Positions 21,975 through 33,544 of a stretch of DNA of 64,000 nucleotides are shown piece by piece. The stretch is taken from NCBI RefSeq assembly GCF_040183065.1, contig NC_091122.1, positions 153,541,955-153,605,954 of the forward strand, written 5' to 3'. The position numbers and the translations under genes were made by a program. The DNA is from Periplaneta americana. Taxonomy: Eukaryota; Arthropoda; Insecta; Blattodea; Blattidae. Each line of letters starts with the position of its first letter. Within the stretch, counting starts at the first letter, position 1. Below the pieces are notes generated by a model. It did not search any database, was not told the DNA's origin, and saw only the letters and a list, made by a program, of their open reading frames with translations.

Positions 21975-22612
21975 AAATTTAGAATCGTTCTCAAACTGTG
22001 CGTCGCGACTCCCTGGTGCGTCACCGGTCTTTATCTGGAGCGTCGCGGCTATATGGGAAACTAAAACCTACGAGTGTAATGTATAATGAAGTGCAACATG
22101 CAAATTTTCATTACGTGTACATATTTATTGTATTATAATGTTGTGTCTAGCTATCTCTTCTTAATTATAATTCTTTACATATTGCATATAGACTGAATTG
22201 AATTACATTAGCTCATAAATTAAGTTATTACTTTTTCTTATAGGTTTTATCTCAATTTAAGTAAACATGTACTAGTCGTTAAAACTTAACTGAAGAATAT
22301 TGCTGGAGAATCTTTAGAGCGTATTGTAAATATTCATTATTTAAATATGTATGTAACGATTGTATTGATTAAGGCTGCTTGAGTGGAAGAGAAGGCCTTC
22401 TGGCCTTAACTCTGGCAGCAAAAATAAAACATTCTATTCTATCTTCAAATTTAAAAGAATACAAGCCAGTAATGTAAAATATTATTTTCTGAAAAAAAAA
22501 AATCGCCAAATCGAAATTGAGTTTATTTTGGGGGGAGGGGGGATACAGGGGCGTCATAAGGAAAATGTGACATGTGAAGGGAGACGTGGTCTCAAAAAGT
22601 TTGAGAGATCCT
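21975..22612. mobile_element. Probable hAT-type element containing a LINE 3' insertion
   Basis: GTTCTCAAACTGTGCGTCGC at about 21985 resembles the start of Charlie-like hAT elements (the TCTCAAAC motif followed by a GTCGCG block). CTCAAAAAGTTTGAGAGATC at about 22590-22612 could be the opposing end. The LINE 3' fragment at 22136-22440 would then lie inside it. I could not confirm an 8-bp duplication. Confidence 0.4.
22136..22440 (+). mobile_element. LINE 3' untranslated region
   Basis: This is homologous to 7840-8280 in the opposite orientation, including GAAGAATATTGCTGGAGAA and the hairpin AGAGAAGGCCTTCTGGCCTT followed by AACTCTGGCAGCAAAAATAA. It ends in ATTCTATTCTATCTT. No coding sequence remains. 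Confidence 0.85.
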
Positions 22613-22943
22613 AGTCTACACGAAAAGGTGTGGAAAAGCTTAAGAGACAATAAGTTGGCCAGAAAGATATATTCTGATGATCACGATAATCAATAAAATT
22701 AGAAAAAGATTTATTAAATCTACTAGAACAGGCAAATATTTTGAAAATGTAAAATACTGCATTATTTGGAGTTGGTTATATTCCCTGGAAGTAGAAGAAA
22801 AAATCGCATTCTCTAGCATGTAACAAAGAAATATGAAGGAAATATGGGATAGTATGTCAATGTAAAACCGACCTGTGGAGGAAAAAGAGATTACGAAGTG
22901 ACGATGATAATGATGACGATAATGATGATAATAATAATAATGC

Positions 22944-22976
<33 letters not shown>

Positions 22977-24379
22977 TAATAATAATATGTTAATGTGCTC
23001 TGGTGTATGAATTATGCTCCTTTGTCTGTTCACATCATCTTTAGAGTAGATGCAAACAAACTGAGCAGTATATACCGCAAGCGCAATTCTCGATGTGACG
23101 AAGCACTGGTACAGAATTGTCACAGAGTTAAACTGAACACGAATTCGAAAAAAAAAATAGAAAATAGATGTCACAATTGGATGTAATAATTTTATTCCCC
23201 GTTAAGGAACACGTTTTACGACTTTCTTTAACGCACTTGTAATTATAGATACTCAGTTGACAACATTGAAACAAGTTACTGGATAACATTCTTAAATGTT
23301 ATCTAAGGCACATATGAAAAGAATGGTCAGCCATCATATCAAGTTATCTCTTCATTCTCACGACGATAACTACAAGAGAATAGATCTATTGTAATTGTGT
23401 TAATAAGTAGCATTAGCCTTGAATTTATAATCCCACACAACATTCAAAACTGGAGACTATTACCAGACACTTTGGCAACATTTCCCTTTGGTTCTGGTTA
23501 GAGCAATGGTTCAAAACCTTTTGAAGAGGCGACCCACTTTTGGGAGAGACTTTTGTTTGCGATCCCCCACTGCCGTACCGATACTAAATCCTATTCGAAA
23601 AATAGAAATGAATATAAAATCGAAAACAATGATAATTTTACTAAAAACCAGCGGATACCACCCAATTCCTAATGTACCGGTACCTGCTAGACAAGAAATC
23701 GGAATATGCAAACCTATTTTCCAATTCTCTCTGAATATTTAGAATGGCTCTCTGCAGTTCTACTGTATATAGTCTATTATGTTCATTTGATTAGCGACAA
23801 AGTATCTATTATGTTGTAGAATCTACTACAACTTCCTCTTAGTCAACTTACTAAAATGAGAGCTTCAACTCACAGCTATTTGTTGAAGGGCTCTCAACCA
23901 ATGGGAAAACAGTTATCTCCGATCAATTCGACTTTTTCCTCACTCTGAAGACGTTTTGAGCAAACTACTACAGCCTATACGAATGTGTCTGAAAATATGT
24001 TACGATGATGGGCGAGGCCAGAGAAAGGAAAATCGTTATCATGCAGAAAAGAGGAAACACCCCGAAAAATCTCTGAGGTGACCTTGCAGTCAGGCAGTCA
24101 GTGAAGGAATATTCAACAAAAATTATGTTGTTCGATTCCGGCCAAAGTTTGTAAATAAAATAACTAGACATCGGATTTATATCTGAATTATATCTGAACT
24201 GCGACCGAGCACGAGCGCTGCTCATTCGGTCTCAAATTTTCTTAATACACTGTATCTTCTTTTTATATAGCTTGTATTATTTTATTTGTATTTCTCTTTG
24301 TTTTGTTTTTTAATTATATTTCTTTGTTCTGTATATTTGAATGTAAATAAATAAATATGTAAATGTATATTTAGTTTCT
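22613..24379. other. Mostly unassigned; (AAT)n at 22924-22986 and a hAT-like end near 23504
   Basis: A trinucleotide array lies at 22924-22986. AATGGTTCAAAACCTTTTGA at 23506, followed by GGCGACCCACTTTTGGGAG, resembles the terminus of hAT families that begin with a TTCTCAAACC-type motif, but no opposite end is seen. ACTAGACATCGGATTTATAT at 24163 matches the TAGACATCGGATT terminus of the 9101 hAT, again without a partner. Confidence 0.4.
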
Positions 24380-24900
24380 TTATGCTCGACCATGCCGAAA
24401 TGTAGTAATTATACACCTGGTAGCAGACCTTTAATGCATGTCATTAAAGTACACCTACTCATTAAAGGTCAGGTCTTTCAGCCAATGACGACTCAGGTTA
24501 CAACTGCTCAGCCAATGACAGGTCAGCTTTCTACCGTTATAAAACCGCAAGTATCGATTATTCTCGGATATGCACTCGAAAGAGAATTAGCGAAAAGTCA
24601 CGGAGGCTGGAAACCCAATACTGTCGCAGAAGGTTATGTTCTGTTACTATAATAATTAGCGTTAATTGTAAATAATATTCAAATAAATTCAATTTGTCAT
24701 CTCGTTTTTCAATGTCTAATTTAATTTCAATGTTATCTCTGTAGGTTCTTATGGCCTAGCAAGGTCAATGTGGACATCTGTTCCTCGGAAAAAATCAATA
24801 CTTTCGCGTCTGCGCACATCTCACAACATACGAAACATTGCTCAATGTCAAATACAGATAAAATTAATAATATCTAGTTAGAAATATGGTCGAGCATAAA
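24380..24900. mobile_element. 521-bp TIR element with TTTATGCTCGACCAT ends
   Basis: TTTATGCTCGACCAT at the left and ATGGTCGAGCATAAA at the right are perfect 15-bp inverted repeats. No target duplication is obvious. An open stretch at 24392-24652 inside contains repeated CAGCCAATGAC motifs and no known domain. The element is probably non-autonomous. Confidence 0.6.
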
Positions 24901-24905
24901 AAGTC

Positions 24906-25030
24906 GTATGAAACTCGCCTATAATGGTAATTAAGAAGCTCGTATGAAAATTATGAAACTCGCTTGCGCTCGTTTCATAAATATCCATACTCACTTCTTA
25001 ATTACCTTCATTATAGGCTCGTTGCATAAT
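24906..25030. repeat. Palindrome with about 45-bp arms
   Basis: ATGAAACTCGCCTATAATGG, then TAATTAAGAAGC, on the left pairs with CTTCTTAATTACCTTCATTA, then TAGGCTCGTTGCAT, on the right. The loop itself holds AAACTCGCTTGCGCTCGTTT, a smaller palindrome. It is immediately downstream of the preceding TIR element. It could be a separate fold-back MITE. Confidence 0.75.
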
Positions 25031-25988
25031 GTACTATTTACTGGTGATATGGAATTAACTTTTGCAATATGTTTCATGTTATTCTGCTTTTTTATATGAA
25101 GTTTTAAGTGCATATAATTGCATATTTCCGGTGTTGCTGCATATTTCATCATATTTCCATGTATCGAGCATTTAATACAGGTAATTTTTAATTTTTAAAT
25201 TAATATTTAAACACTTTATTGACAAGATAATGAAGTCCTTACTATAGAGGCAATCGTAAGGAGCCTCTCTTAGCGCCACTGACAAAAATCACGTGATGTT
25301 ACTGGGGAATAACATTCCTATTTACAGTTGGAAGCAGGAGTGTTTGCGATAAGTGAGGTGAGGAGTTACCAATCAGTTTCAGCTGCATAAAAAGACAAGA
25401 TTATGTCACCATTCAACTGAAATCATGCAGTCCTTCTCTCTATGGAAGTAATCCGTAAAGTTGTGTTGTTGCGACAAAGTCACGTGCTGTCCATTTCTTT
25501 ATTTATATTGCATCACCGATCAGCTCAACCTTCAACGTTCACAAAATATTTTTAATAGTGAATATTTGCAAAGGGACTTGGCTGTAATCAAAGCACATTT
25601 AAAAGTTCAGGCGACAGCTTGATTCTGGTAAACATTATTACAATAGTGACAAGAATCCAAGTAGTGTCCATTACTTGTGGCTATTCAAAAATGATGCTGA
25701 CAAACATTCCTTTGTTTATTTTCAAATATCTCAGCGAAATGGTCTCTCCAATCCTCTCAATAGCCTAAACATAATTACTGTTATCACATACGCATGTAAT
25801 AACTAATAAGTTGGTCATAATGTTTTGAGAACCCCGTAACAGAAAAAGGAAATAAACATATTCAAAATATGGGCCTATTTTTTGCATACAATGGAACAAG
25901 GAACAACCTATAATAGTACTAGCTTGTGTCAGTCGTGTTTCGTGATAGTGCAAGTGCAGTAAGAAATCAGGTGTCATTGTGATAGGTA
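25031..25988. other. Unassigned; TGCATATTT motifs suggest a transposon 5' region
   Basis: At 25090-25170 the motif TGCATATTTC and close variants recur (CATATAATTGCATATTTCCG). Such clusters occur in the subterminal regions of some arthropod hAT elements, and a transposase-like exon follows at 25989. No terminus was identified. Confidence 0.35.
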
Positions 25989-26202
25989 GTGGTCCTAGTA
26001 GGTCTTATTCCCAAAAATCTACATCTGGTGTACTTAAATATACAGGACGGAAACAACGTTGTAGAAAATTATGGTACACAATTCCTACATTTAAAGCTTG
26101 GTTTTGCTCTGATGAAACACACTGTAAAAGGGCTAGATGTAGGTTCTGACGCTTCTGTCCCTGCTGTTGTTGATCCTTCTGAGGATCCTCCCAAGGTAAG
26201 GA
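25989..26202 (+). pseudogene. Decayed N-terminal transposase exon (BED/zinc-knuckle type)
   Basis: One plus-strand frame encodes SGVLKYTGRKQRCRKLWYTI, then PTFKAWFCSDETHCKRARCR and F-stop. The pattern (basic region, W, FKxW, then CxxC) resembles the N-terminal finger of hAT-like transposases in arthropods, with a TGA where the second Cys of CRFC should be. A second frame continues to DPSEDPPK at AAG|GTAAGG, a plausible splice donor at 26203. A further open stretch at 26346-26540 (WNQLCDPVKAQGWQHWPKEL) may be unrelated. The assignment rests on a short pattern only. Confidence 0.45.
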
Positions 26203-26807
26203 GACAACAAAGTGTTTAAAAATCATTTTATACGCTAATATTTAATTTTTTACCATTATTTCATTGTAAGAATTAAAAAAAAAATGTTTAAAACACTTTC
26301 AAACTGTGAAGGGAGTTTAGGTAAAATTATCCAAGTGGGTCTATTTTGTATATACTGCATAATCCTCTAATCAAAAGTACGGTAATTTGGAACCAATTGT
26401 GTGATCCAGTCAAGGCTCAGGGTTGGCAACACTGGCCGAAAGAGCTAATAGAAAACGAGACAACTTTGCAAGTACCAGAACACATTAGTAATGCAGAGCG
26501 TGAAGCAACTGACATGACTGTTGTGGCTCCGGTACAATGAAAAGTGTTTAATCTACTGCACACCGGTAGCTGTATGTTAATTAGCTGTTATTTTTTCCGC
26601 TTGTGGAATTCACAATGCTAGACGGGAGGATCCCCCGCAGGAGCGCTGATGCATCACCTGTTTCTATTGATTGTTATTCAGATCTCCACAGAATAATTAA
26701 CAGGTAGAGGAACCGCTCATGACCGTTTGACCTCACAGGTCAACATCACACAAACTTGATAAAATGGCTTCCTACTTCAGCTTTTTGTAAGCTGATTTAA
26801 ATAATAT

Positions 26808-26896
26808 TAAAGGGAAAAATTGTTCCGGGACCGGGTATCCAACTCGGGACCTTTGGCTAAGCGCGCCAACGCTCTACCACTGAGTTATACAGGAAC
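26808..26896 (-). mobile_element. tRNA-like SINE fragment
   Basis: On the minus strand, GTATAACTCAGTGGTAGAGC (A box) and GAGTTGGATACCC (degenerate B box) form a tRNA-like head, bordered by AAGGGAAAAATTGTTCCGGG on the plus strand. It resembles the tRNA-like module at 58918-59289 and directly precedes the 27-bp minisatellite. Confidence 0.6.
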
Positions 26897-26911
26897 GATG
26901 AGATATCAAAT

Positions 26912-28047
26912 GAAATTAATATTTACTTTGCTAAGACTGAAATTAATATTGACTTTGCTAACATTGAAATTAATATTGACTTTGCTAAAATTGAAATGAA
27001 TATTGACTTTGCTAAGATAGAAATTAATATTGACTTTGCTGAGATTGAAATTAATATTAACTTTGCTGAGATTGAAATTAATATTGACTTTGCTATGATT
27101 GAAATTAATATTGACTTTGCTAACATTGAAATGAATATTGACTTTGCTAAGATAGAAATTAATATTGACTTTGCTGAGATTGAAATTAATATTAACTTTG
27201 CTGAGATTGATTGAAATGAATATTGACTTTGCTAAAATTGAAATGAATATTGACTTTGCTAAGATAGAAATTAATATTGACTTTGCTGAGATTGAAATTA
27301 ATATTAACTTTGCTGAGATTGAAATTAATATTGACTTTGCTAAAATTGAAATGAATATTGACTTTGCTAAGATAGAAATTAATATTGACTTTGCTGAGAT
27401 TGAAATTAATATTGACTTTGCTAAGATTGAAATTAATATTGACTTTGCTAAAATTGAAATGAATATTGACTTTGCTAAGATAGAAATTAATATTAACTTT
27501 GCTGAGATTGAAATGAATATTGACTTTGCTAAGATAGAAATTAATATTGACTTTGCTAAGATAGAAATTGATATTGACTTTGCTAAGATTGAAATTAATA
27601 TTAACTTTGCTGAGATTGAAATTAATATTAACTTTGCTGAGATTGAAATTAATATTGACTTTGCTAAGATTGAAATTAATATTAACTTTGCTGAGATTGA
27701 AATTAATATTAACTTTGCTGAGATTGAAATTAATATTGACTTTGCTAAGATTGAAATTAATATTAACTTTGCTGAGATTGAAATTAATATTAACTTTGCT
27801 GAGATTGAAATTAATATTGACTTTGCTAAGATAGAAATTAATATTGACTTTGCTAAGATAGAAGTTAATATTGACTTTGCTAAGATAGAAATTAATATTG
27901 ACTTTGCTACGATAGAAATTAATATTGACTTTGCTAAGACTGAAATTAATATTGACTTTGCTAAGATAGAAATTAATATTAACTTGGTGAGATTGAAATT
28001 AATATTAACTTTACTAAGACTGAAATTAAATTAATATTGACTTTGCT
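26912..28047. repeat. 27-bp minisatellite, about 40 copies
   Basis: The unit is AATTAATATTGACTTTGCTA followed by AGATTGA. Variants differ at a few positions (GAC/AAC, AAG/GAG, ATT/ATA/ATG). Because 27 is divisible by three, both strands give long open frames of nine-residue repeats (for example INIDFAKIE). Variant blocks recur with higher-order periods, which indicates growth by unequal exchange. The array degrades at its right edge into the older repeat described next. The frames lack any sign of being a gene. Confidence 0.95.
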
Positions 28048-28720
28048 AAATCATAGACTTTGTTACTCATCAGTTAAAAGAAATAATTATTGATATTGCC
28101 TGGATGACGAGAAGATCCACAGATTTTGTTATTTTTTATTAGCTAGAATGAATTCATGTTGACATTGCCAAGGTGAGAAAATCCACAGATTTTGCTCTTC
28201 ATCAGCTAGATGGAATTCATATTGACTTTGCTAAGGCGCAGAAGTAATCCATTCTGCTACATGAAATTCACATTCACTTCGCCTAGATGATGAGAAGATC
28301 CACAGGCGATCATATTTATCAGGTACAATGGATTTATGATGTTAACTTTCTTAGGTGAAGAGAAGATCTACAGATTGTGCTATGAAATTCATACTGAATT
28401 TGCAATAACGACGAGAAGATCCAAAGATTATCATATTTATCAGCTAGAAATAATTCATGACGTTAACTTTGCTAGGGGAAATAGTAGATCTACAGATTGT
28501 GCTATGGAATTCATACTGATTTTGCAATAACGATGGGGGAATCCACAGAGTTTGCTATTCGTCACCTAGATGGAATTCATATTGACTTTATTAAGGTGTT
28601 GACTTGATTCAGGGATTATTTACTAATCAGCTAAATAATTGATTTTATTAAGGTGTTCAGCAGACGCATAGAGTTTCCTAATAATTTGCTAGGACGAGGA
28701 ATTGATATTTATTTTAATAC
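28048..28720. repeat. Older degenerate tandem repeat, period about 65-90 bp
   Basis: The unit is roughly GAGAAGATCCACAGATTTTG, CTATTCATCAGCTAGATGG and AATTCATATTGACTTTGCTA, then AGGTG. About eight diverged copies are visible here and two or three more at 29869-30075, beyond the insertion at 28721-29868. Its AATTCATATTGACTTTGCTA segment is the evident ancestor of the 27-bp unit. Confidence 0.8.
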
Positions 28721-29868
28721 TAGCCGTACCCGTGCGCTCCGCTGCACCCGTTAGAAATAAATATAAAGTAATTACATAATTAAAATAGGACATTTGATCC
28801 AGGGAACATTCGTGTTTGATAGAAGGATAAATCGTTTAATATGTTACTTAATTTAAATTGCATCCAAATAATTAAAATGCGATCATTTTTGTCCAGAGAC
28901 GACTCATTTGGTGCAATGACAATTTCTTTAACATGTTTCTTAATTTTCATTACATGCAACCATAGTTTAATGAACATTGACATCATTTAGATTTAATGTG
29001 TATACTTTATTTTACTTGCTATATGGTTCCATTGAATTATGATAATAACTTAATTTTAACCCTTGTTTCCTACGTATTCAGTAAATGGCGCTTGGCCCAC
29101 TATGGTTGTGAACCCTTCAAATAACTTAAATTATATTATATAATATTACATTACATTATAAATTATATTATATTATATTATATTATAAATCAGAAGTTAC
29201 TGTAACAACATTATAGCATTATGTCCATCTAGAGAAACTACACTTTCCAATAGTGAAATAATAATTAATTATACAAATTGGTTAATTTAGCTTCCGATAT
29301 TACTTCATACAAACACAGAAACATTCTCTGTAGGCTATCTTTCATAGCTTTCGATTGTTGCTGTCCAAGGCCCCTTATAGACGAAGTCATTTGTTTTTTA
29401 ATTCATTACACGGCCTTAGATGACAGTTATTTTAATTTTAAAACTCATTTATCATATTAAATATCAATCCTATCAAAATTTTTCAAGGAATAAAACTTAT
29501 CGCAAATTATTTTTAAAGAAACTTTTGTTATGTAAATTTTTTCACAAAAATCAATAATAAGCGAGATATTTCGATTTATTTAATTCAGGCCCCCTTATAA
29601 CCCCCCTTTTAAATAATGTATTTTGAATGCCATATAGCCTAAAATCTAAGTTACAACGAACTTAATTTATATTCCAATTTTCATCGAAATCCGTTCAGCC
29701 ATTATCGCGTGAAAAGGTAACAAACATACAGACAGACATACAAACAGAAATTTCAAAAAAGCGATTTTCGTTTTCAGGGTGGTTAATTATATATGTTAGG
29801 ACCAATTATTTTTGGAAAATCGAAAATTACCAGAAAAATTTCGGCTACAGATTAATTATTAGTATAGA
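28721..29868. mobile_element. Unclassified 1.15-kb insertion beginning ACTAGCCGTACCCGTGCG
   Basis: This block interrupts the older tandem repeat, which resumes at 29869. It starts ACTAGCCGTACCCGTGCGCT and ends AATTATTAGTATAGAT. Near the end it has AAATCCGTTCAGCCATTATC, then GCGTGAAAAGGTAACAAACA and ACAGACAGACA. I recall both edge motifs from many arthropod genomes, in repeats of uncertain class. An open stretch at 28780-28986 (minus) has no domain I know. The short ATACTA/TAGTAT ends could be TIR-like. Confidence 0.6.
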
Positions 29869-30075
29869 TGGTATCAAAAAGATCCTGAAAGTTTGCTATT
29901 TTTCAGCGAAAAAGAATTCAAATTGACTTTATTAATATGTTGATAGATACATATACCCGTAATTTGCTAATTAACAGCTAAGATAGAGAATTTATTCTTG
30001 CTGAGTTGTTAAAAATACACAGTTTATTTTTTTACCTATCAGATAGCATAAAGAATTCACGTAAATTGTAAACTC
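29869..30075. repeat. Continuation of the older tandem repeat
   Basis: GAAAGTTTGCTATTTTTCAG, then GAATTCAAATTGACTTTATT, and a further diverged copy match the unit at 28048-28720. This shows the repeat once continued across the inserted block. Confidence 0.7.
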
Positions 30076-30564
30076 TGCAAAGACAGGGTGTGGCTTGGCG
30101 AATGCTGCACCTGATGACGTGACTCAGGCATTGGCGCCAAATGTATTACAATCCCTGTGCTTCCCTGCCCAGTGGTGAGTAATGCAATCCTCTCCTTAAT
30201 ATCATTTTAAACTACACAGACTATTCTGACATAGTCATCGATGACGATGACGATGATGATTTAGCGATAATGAAGACACGATAAAATATAAATACGAGTA
30301 ATTTCAGTACTTATTAAAATCTCTCCTACAGTCTCAACTTGTTCGCTAGAAATATCATGAATTAGGCCTATGGTCTCTATGCGTATGTAAACGAAATTCC
30401 TCTCTTCGTTTACTAAAACCTACATAATATGGTAATATCCGCTCCTAGCAAAGTTTATATCAGGGCCGGCAAGGAATACTCCCCGCTTTGGCGATATTAT
30501 GCTTCAGGATCGAACTTTAGATTGTTAAACACATTAAATACAAATTGAAATAATATCACTTAGC
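30076..30564. other. Unassigned DNA
   Basis: A short GATGAC/GATGAT run lies at 30238-30262. No gene or transposon end was recognised. Confidence 0.4.
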
Positions 30565-30572
30565 CTTACGTC

Positions 30573-30793
30573 CAGTGTGGCCAATTCAGCGGTCTTCCCG
30601 CTAGATCTAGCGTTCTTCGGCGTTAGTTTAGCGGGTAAAATTTATGAAATTTGTATTGCTGATATAGGGATTTAGCGGGTGTTCTTAGCATTCACAGCGG
30701 CAAAATAATATAATTTTAAGTTGACAATATAGCAATTTAGAGGTTTCTGCATGGCTTCACAGTGGATTTTTAAGAATCTAGTTGGCAACACTG
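30573..30793. mobile_element. 221-bp hAT MITE with perfect 8-bp duplication
   Basis: The left end CAGTGTGGCCAATTCAGCGG and right end TCTAGTTGGCAACACTG are inverted repeats of about 14 bp with two differences. CTTACGTC flanks it exactly at 30565-30572 and 30794-30801. The CAG start plus 8-bp duplication identifies hAT. GCGGGT/TTTAGCGG motifs recur inside. A related left end lies at 12157. Confidence 0.93.
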
Positions 30794-30801
30794 CTTACGT
30801 C

Positions 30802-31889
30802 CTCACTTAGCACAGTAAGTAAATTCATCCTTTCATCACTAACGATGTCTTTGTATTTTTCAGCATGGAACACATCATAATGCAGCTTTAAATAATTATA
30901 TTTTCTGCACCTGACATGATTTTACAAGTAATACATTGTCCATCTCCATATTTTGGTTCTTTAAAAAAAGAATAACAATTCCCAGTCATTGTTAAACTCA
31001 GTTCCAGGTTTCTGCTTTGCGACATCCATGGAGATATACGTAGTAGATACTTCACCCCTGATCTGTACGAAATGAACTGTCTAGTTTCCCCTTCGCCGCT
31101 ACCTTAGAGAGGGGTAGCAGTCCTGCCCGCGAGGGAACAAACTTGATTTCACTTGCCCGTACGGGTAAAACGCTCATACGGGAAGCCAATTGCCAGCCCT
31201 GTTTTATACGAATTCCCTCCAGGGGTGGCTCAAAAAAAGAGCTCATTGCGCGAACTCGATCGCGTCCCCACGTTTACTGGGACGATACATGTTTGTTGTG
31301 GACAAGATCGGATTCGTATCTCTCAACTTCACAAATTTCATTCCCCATATCACCATCTATCTCTCACAATGCATAACATTTCATTTCATCATCGAGAAAT
31401 GAATGCCATGGATATGATACATTCTTACTCGTTAGTCATTACCAGGGTTGGGAAGTAAAGGGCGTAAAAATTAATTTCTACAAGACGCGTAAAATACGCG
31501 TAAAATGTGGAATTTATGCCATAAACGTAAATAATCTTATTTAATCAACAGAAGACAGGTCTGAACCTCATAAGTGATACCAAGAAATGAGACAACTAGG
31601 CCAGGAGATAAAGGAGTAGGATGGCCAGTCCCTTTCCCCCTCCATTGAATACATCGCCGACTAGCTACATATTACACTAGTCAGACTTCAGATGCATACA
31701 AATAATAATTGTTCTTCCTCTGACACATATCGTCAAGTGAGATGTACTGCCTAATAACAGATGTACATATCAGCCAGAACCTCAATCAGAGAATGTAAAT
31801 AATGTAATAAACTTAAAACTTGCTGTAATACATTAAAGAAAAAAGTGTTAAATTGTTACTCGAGTTACCAGGCTACCAGCATGCATTAT
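30802..31889. other. Unassigned; GC-richer patch at 31045-31420
   Basis: At 31045-31280 the sequence is clearly GC-richer than its surroundings, with CCGTACGGGTAAAACGCTCA and CATACGGG repeats. Three plus-strand frames and one minus-strand frame are open over more than 190 bp. No protein similarity is recognisable. A CAGGGTTGGGAAGTAAAGGG terminus-like motif at about 31444 resembles the start of some hAT elements. Confidence 0.35.
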
Positions 31890-32053
31890 AAAATAAATAA
31901 ATAAATTTAGCCTGCTAGATCCCGTAAGGGCAAGGGCCTCCTGATTGATAGGGCTTGGCTCAGTAGACTTCACTCGTTAGGTGAGCTGGTCCTAAGGAGT
32001 GATATCATCGAACTTGGCTGCATTTCTTCGTTTCTATGTACTAATCTAAACAC

Positions 32054-33206
32054 TATATGGGCTATTCCATATGAAATCAATCAGTAAAAACCTCGCATCT
32101 TTTTGTACTCTAATTTTTTCCCTATTTATACAAGGTGCTGAGGAGAGTGCATTTGCAAAAATATGCTATCGAAAGTCAAACGGTTTTCGTATTGTTGAGC
32201 GACAAATTTAGCGTATTTTAGAAAAACAAGCCTCTTTCAGCGCTCAGAACTCTGGAACCATTTACTGCAGAACATTTAACGAGAGCTCATTTTGAAGCTG
32301 ACATTTGGTAGGTTATGATAAGAAGTAATCCTTATTTTTATTGTATACCAGAGAGACAGATAATCTGATTTTACTTACTTTTAGGCTTTTTGCTTATTTG
32401 TAAAAACGTAAAAAATATATTGAGAAAAAACCTTGCATTATTAAGAGGGACTCGGCATTGTTTGCTTAATGTCACGGGAATAAGTTTCGGGGGCATTAAA
32501 TAAATTATATTCACACGCCTAGACTTGAAAGGCGCAACACAGCAAGCACTGGCCGAGAGATGAAGATAAGCGAGCTTTGGGCGTCATTTTACTCCTGTGT
32601 TTATGAAAACCTGTGATAAAGCTAGCCCAGCTATGCGCTACTAAACGAAACATCATGTGTTTATGTCTCCTGGCCTTGCTTGCCTAGGCTAGCTCCCGCC
32701 TCACAGTCAGCTGGTTAGCTCACGCGCGTACTATTTATTTTCTTTATTTGATTTTTAAATACTTTCTTATTAACGTTGCACCAGTAAAAAATATGTCTTT
32801 ATTTGTACTTTCAATGCGGAATCTAACCATATATTTTAAAAATATTTTTTCGTGGGCAAAGGTGTCTTAATTAAGAAAAATCTAAATTTCTCCATTTCCA
32901 TAAAAAGCAAGAAAAACTGTTTACATGTCAATATAAACTTTAACTTTTCAGCATCAAAATAAACCATGATTTTGATCATTGGGTGAAAGGGTTTCGGAGC
33001 CACAACAGTTTAAAGTTGCAAATTTTATGAAAATACGATAAATTAAAATATTTTTAATTTAAACACTATGAAGTTCTGATGCCTCAAACTTTGCACAAAG
33101 CATTGTATCATAGTTGTCTACGGACAGAAAAACTTTCATTGTATTTAAAAATTGCAAGGTCAATTTTCTCTATATTTCGGTCGATTTGAGATGGAATAGC
33201 CCATAT
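32054..33206. mobile_element. 1.15-kb TIR element, GGGCTATTCCAT family, copy 1
   Basis: The left end ATATGGGCTATTCCATATGA and right end GATGGAATAGCCCATAT are inverted repeats. The whole sequence is repeated in opposite orientation at 60507-61645, including the CCCTTTCACCCAATGACC-type block and the ACTATGAAGTTCTGATGCCT block. No transposase or clear target duplication was found; it is inserted in a LINE 3' region. It also contains a SINE-free GC-richer centre (32520-32720). Confidence 0.8.
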
Positions 33207-33227
33207 GCACTTGTAAGCTCCCTATTC

Positions 33228-33450
33228 GCACCACACTACACACTGGGGACGGTTGCTTCTAGATCTCTCCATAGCTGTCTGTCTCTTGCACTGTTCGTCC
33301 ATTGTGCTCCTGCCTTCTTCTTGAAGAAATCGGCCCATCTAGTCGTCTGGCGTCCCACTCTTCTTCTGTCGATCCCACAATGTGAGTCTATGCGTCCGTC
33401 TTCTGTGGTCCACCCTTACCACGTACCCTTCCCATTTCCACTTTAGGCTT
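33228..33450 (-). pseudogene. LINE ORF2 C-terminal tail, frameshifted
   Basis: The minus strand reads KWKWEGYVVRVDHRRRTHRL, then TLWDRQKKSGTPDD-stop in one frame. It continues in another as TRWADFFKKKAGAQWTNSAR and DRQLWRDLEATVPSV-stop. This GRP/TRW..DF..WxxxAxDRxxWR pattern ends many RTE-like and related non-LTR ORF2 proteins after the RT domain. One indel near 33325-33340 separates the halves. The endonuclease and RT domains are not present in this window at this locus. Confidence 0.8.
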
Positions 33451-33544
33451 TCGGTGGTGTTTAGGACAGCATGCATTACTTGCGATAATTAATTCTAGCT
33501 CTTCATATGTTTTAATTGATTATTTAACGACGTTGTACCAACTA

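Larger units (their letters stand above)
31890..33450 (-). mobile_element. LINE 3' portion interrupted by a TIR element
   Basis: Minus-strand LINE sequence occurs on both sides of the element at 32054-33206. The right part (33228-33450) encodes the C-terminal tail and the left part (31890-32053) is a 3' untranslated region ending GCAGGCTAAATTTATTTATT. The two parts would be contiguous without the insertion. Confidence 0.75.

Noticed and set aside
26808..26896. Functional tRNA gene candidates (also 3400-3486, 14190-14265, 15700-15778, 34600-34674, 56430-56508, 58945-59020)
   Set aside because: A and B boxes are present but acceptor stems do not pair and each is part of a SINE-like element, several with target duplications.
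27165..28034. 289-codon open frame with INIDFAKIE repeats
   Set aside because: It is the translation of the 27-bp minisatellite, open on both strands because the unit length is divisible by three; no gene signals.
26912..28047. Possible CRISPR array
   Set aside because: Repeats are directly adjacent without unique spacers, and the sequence is eukaryotic. The same applies to the 22-bp array.
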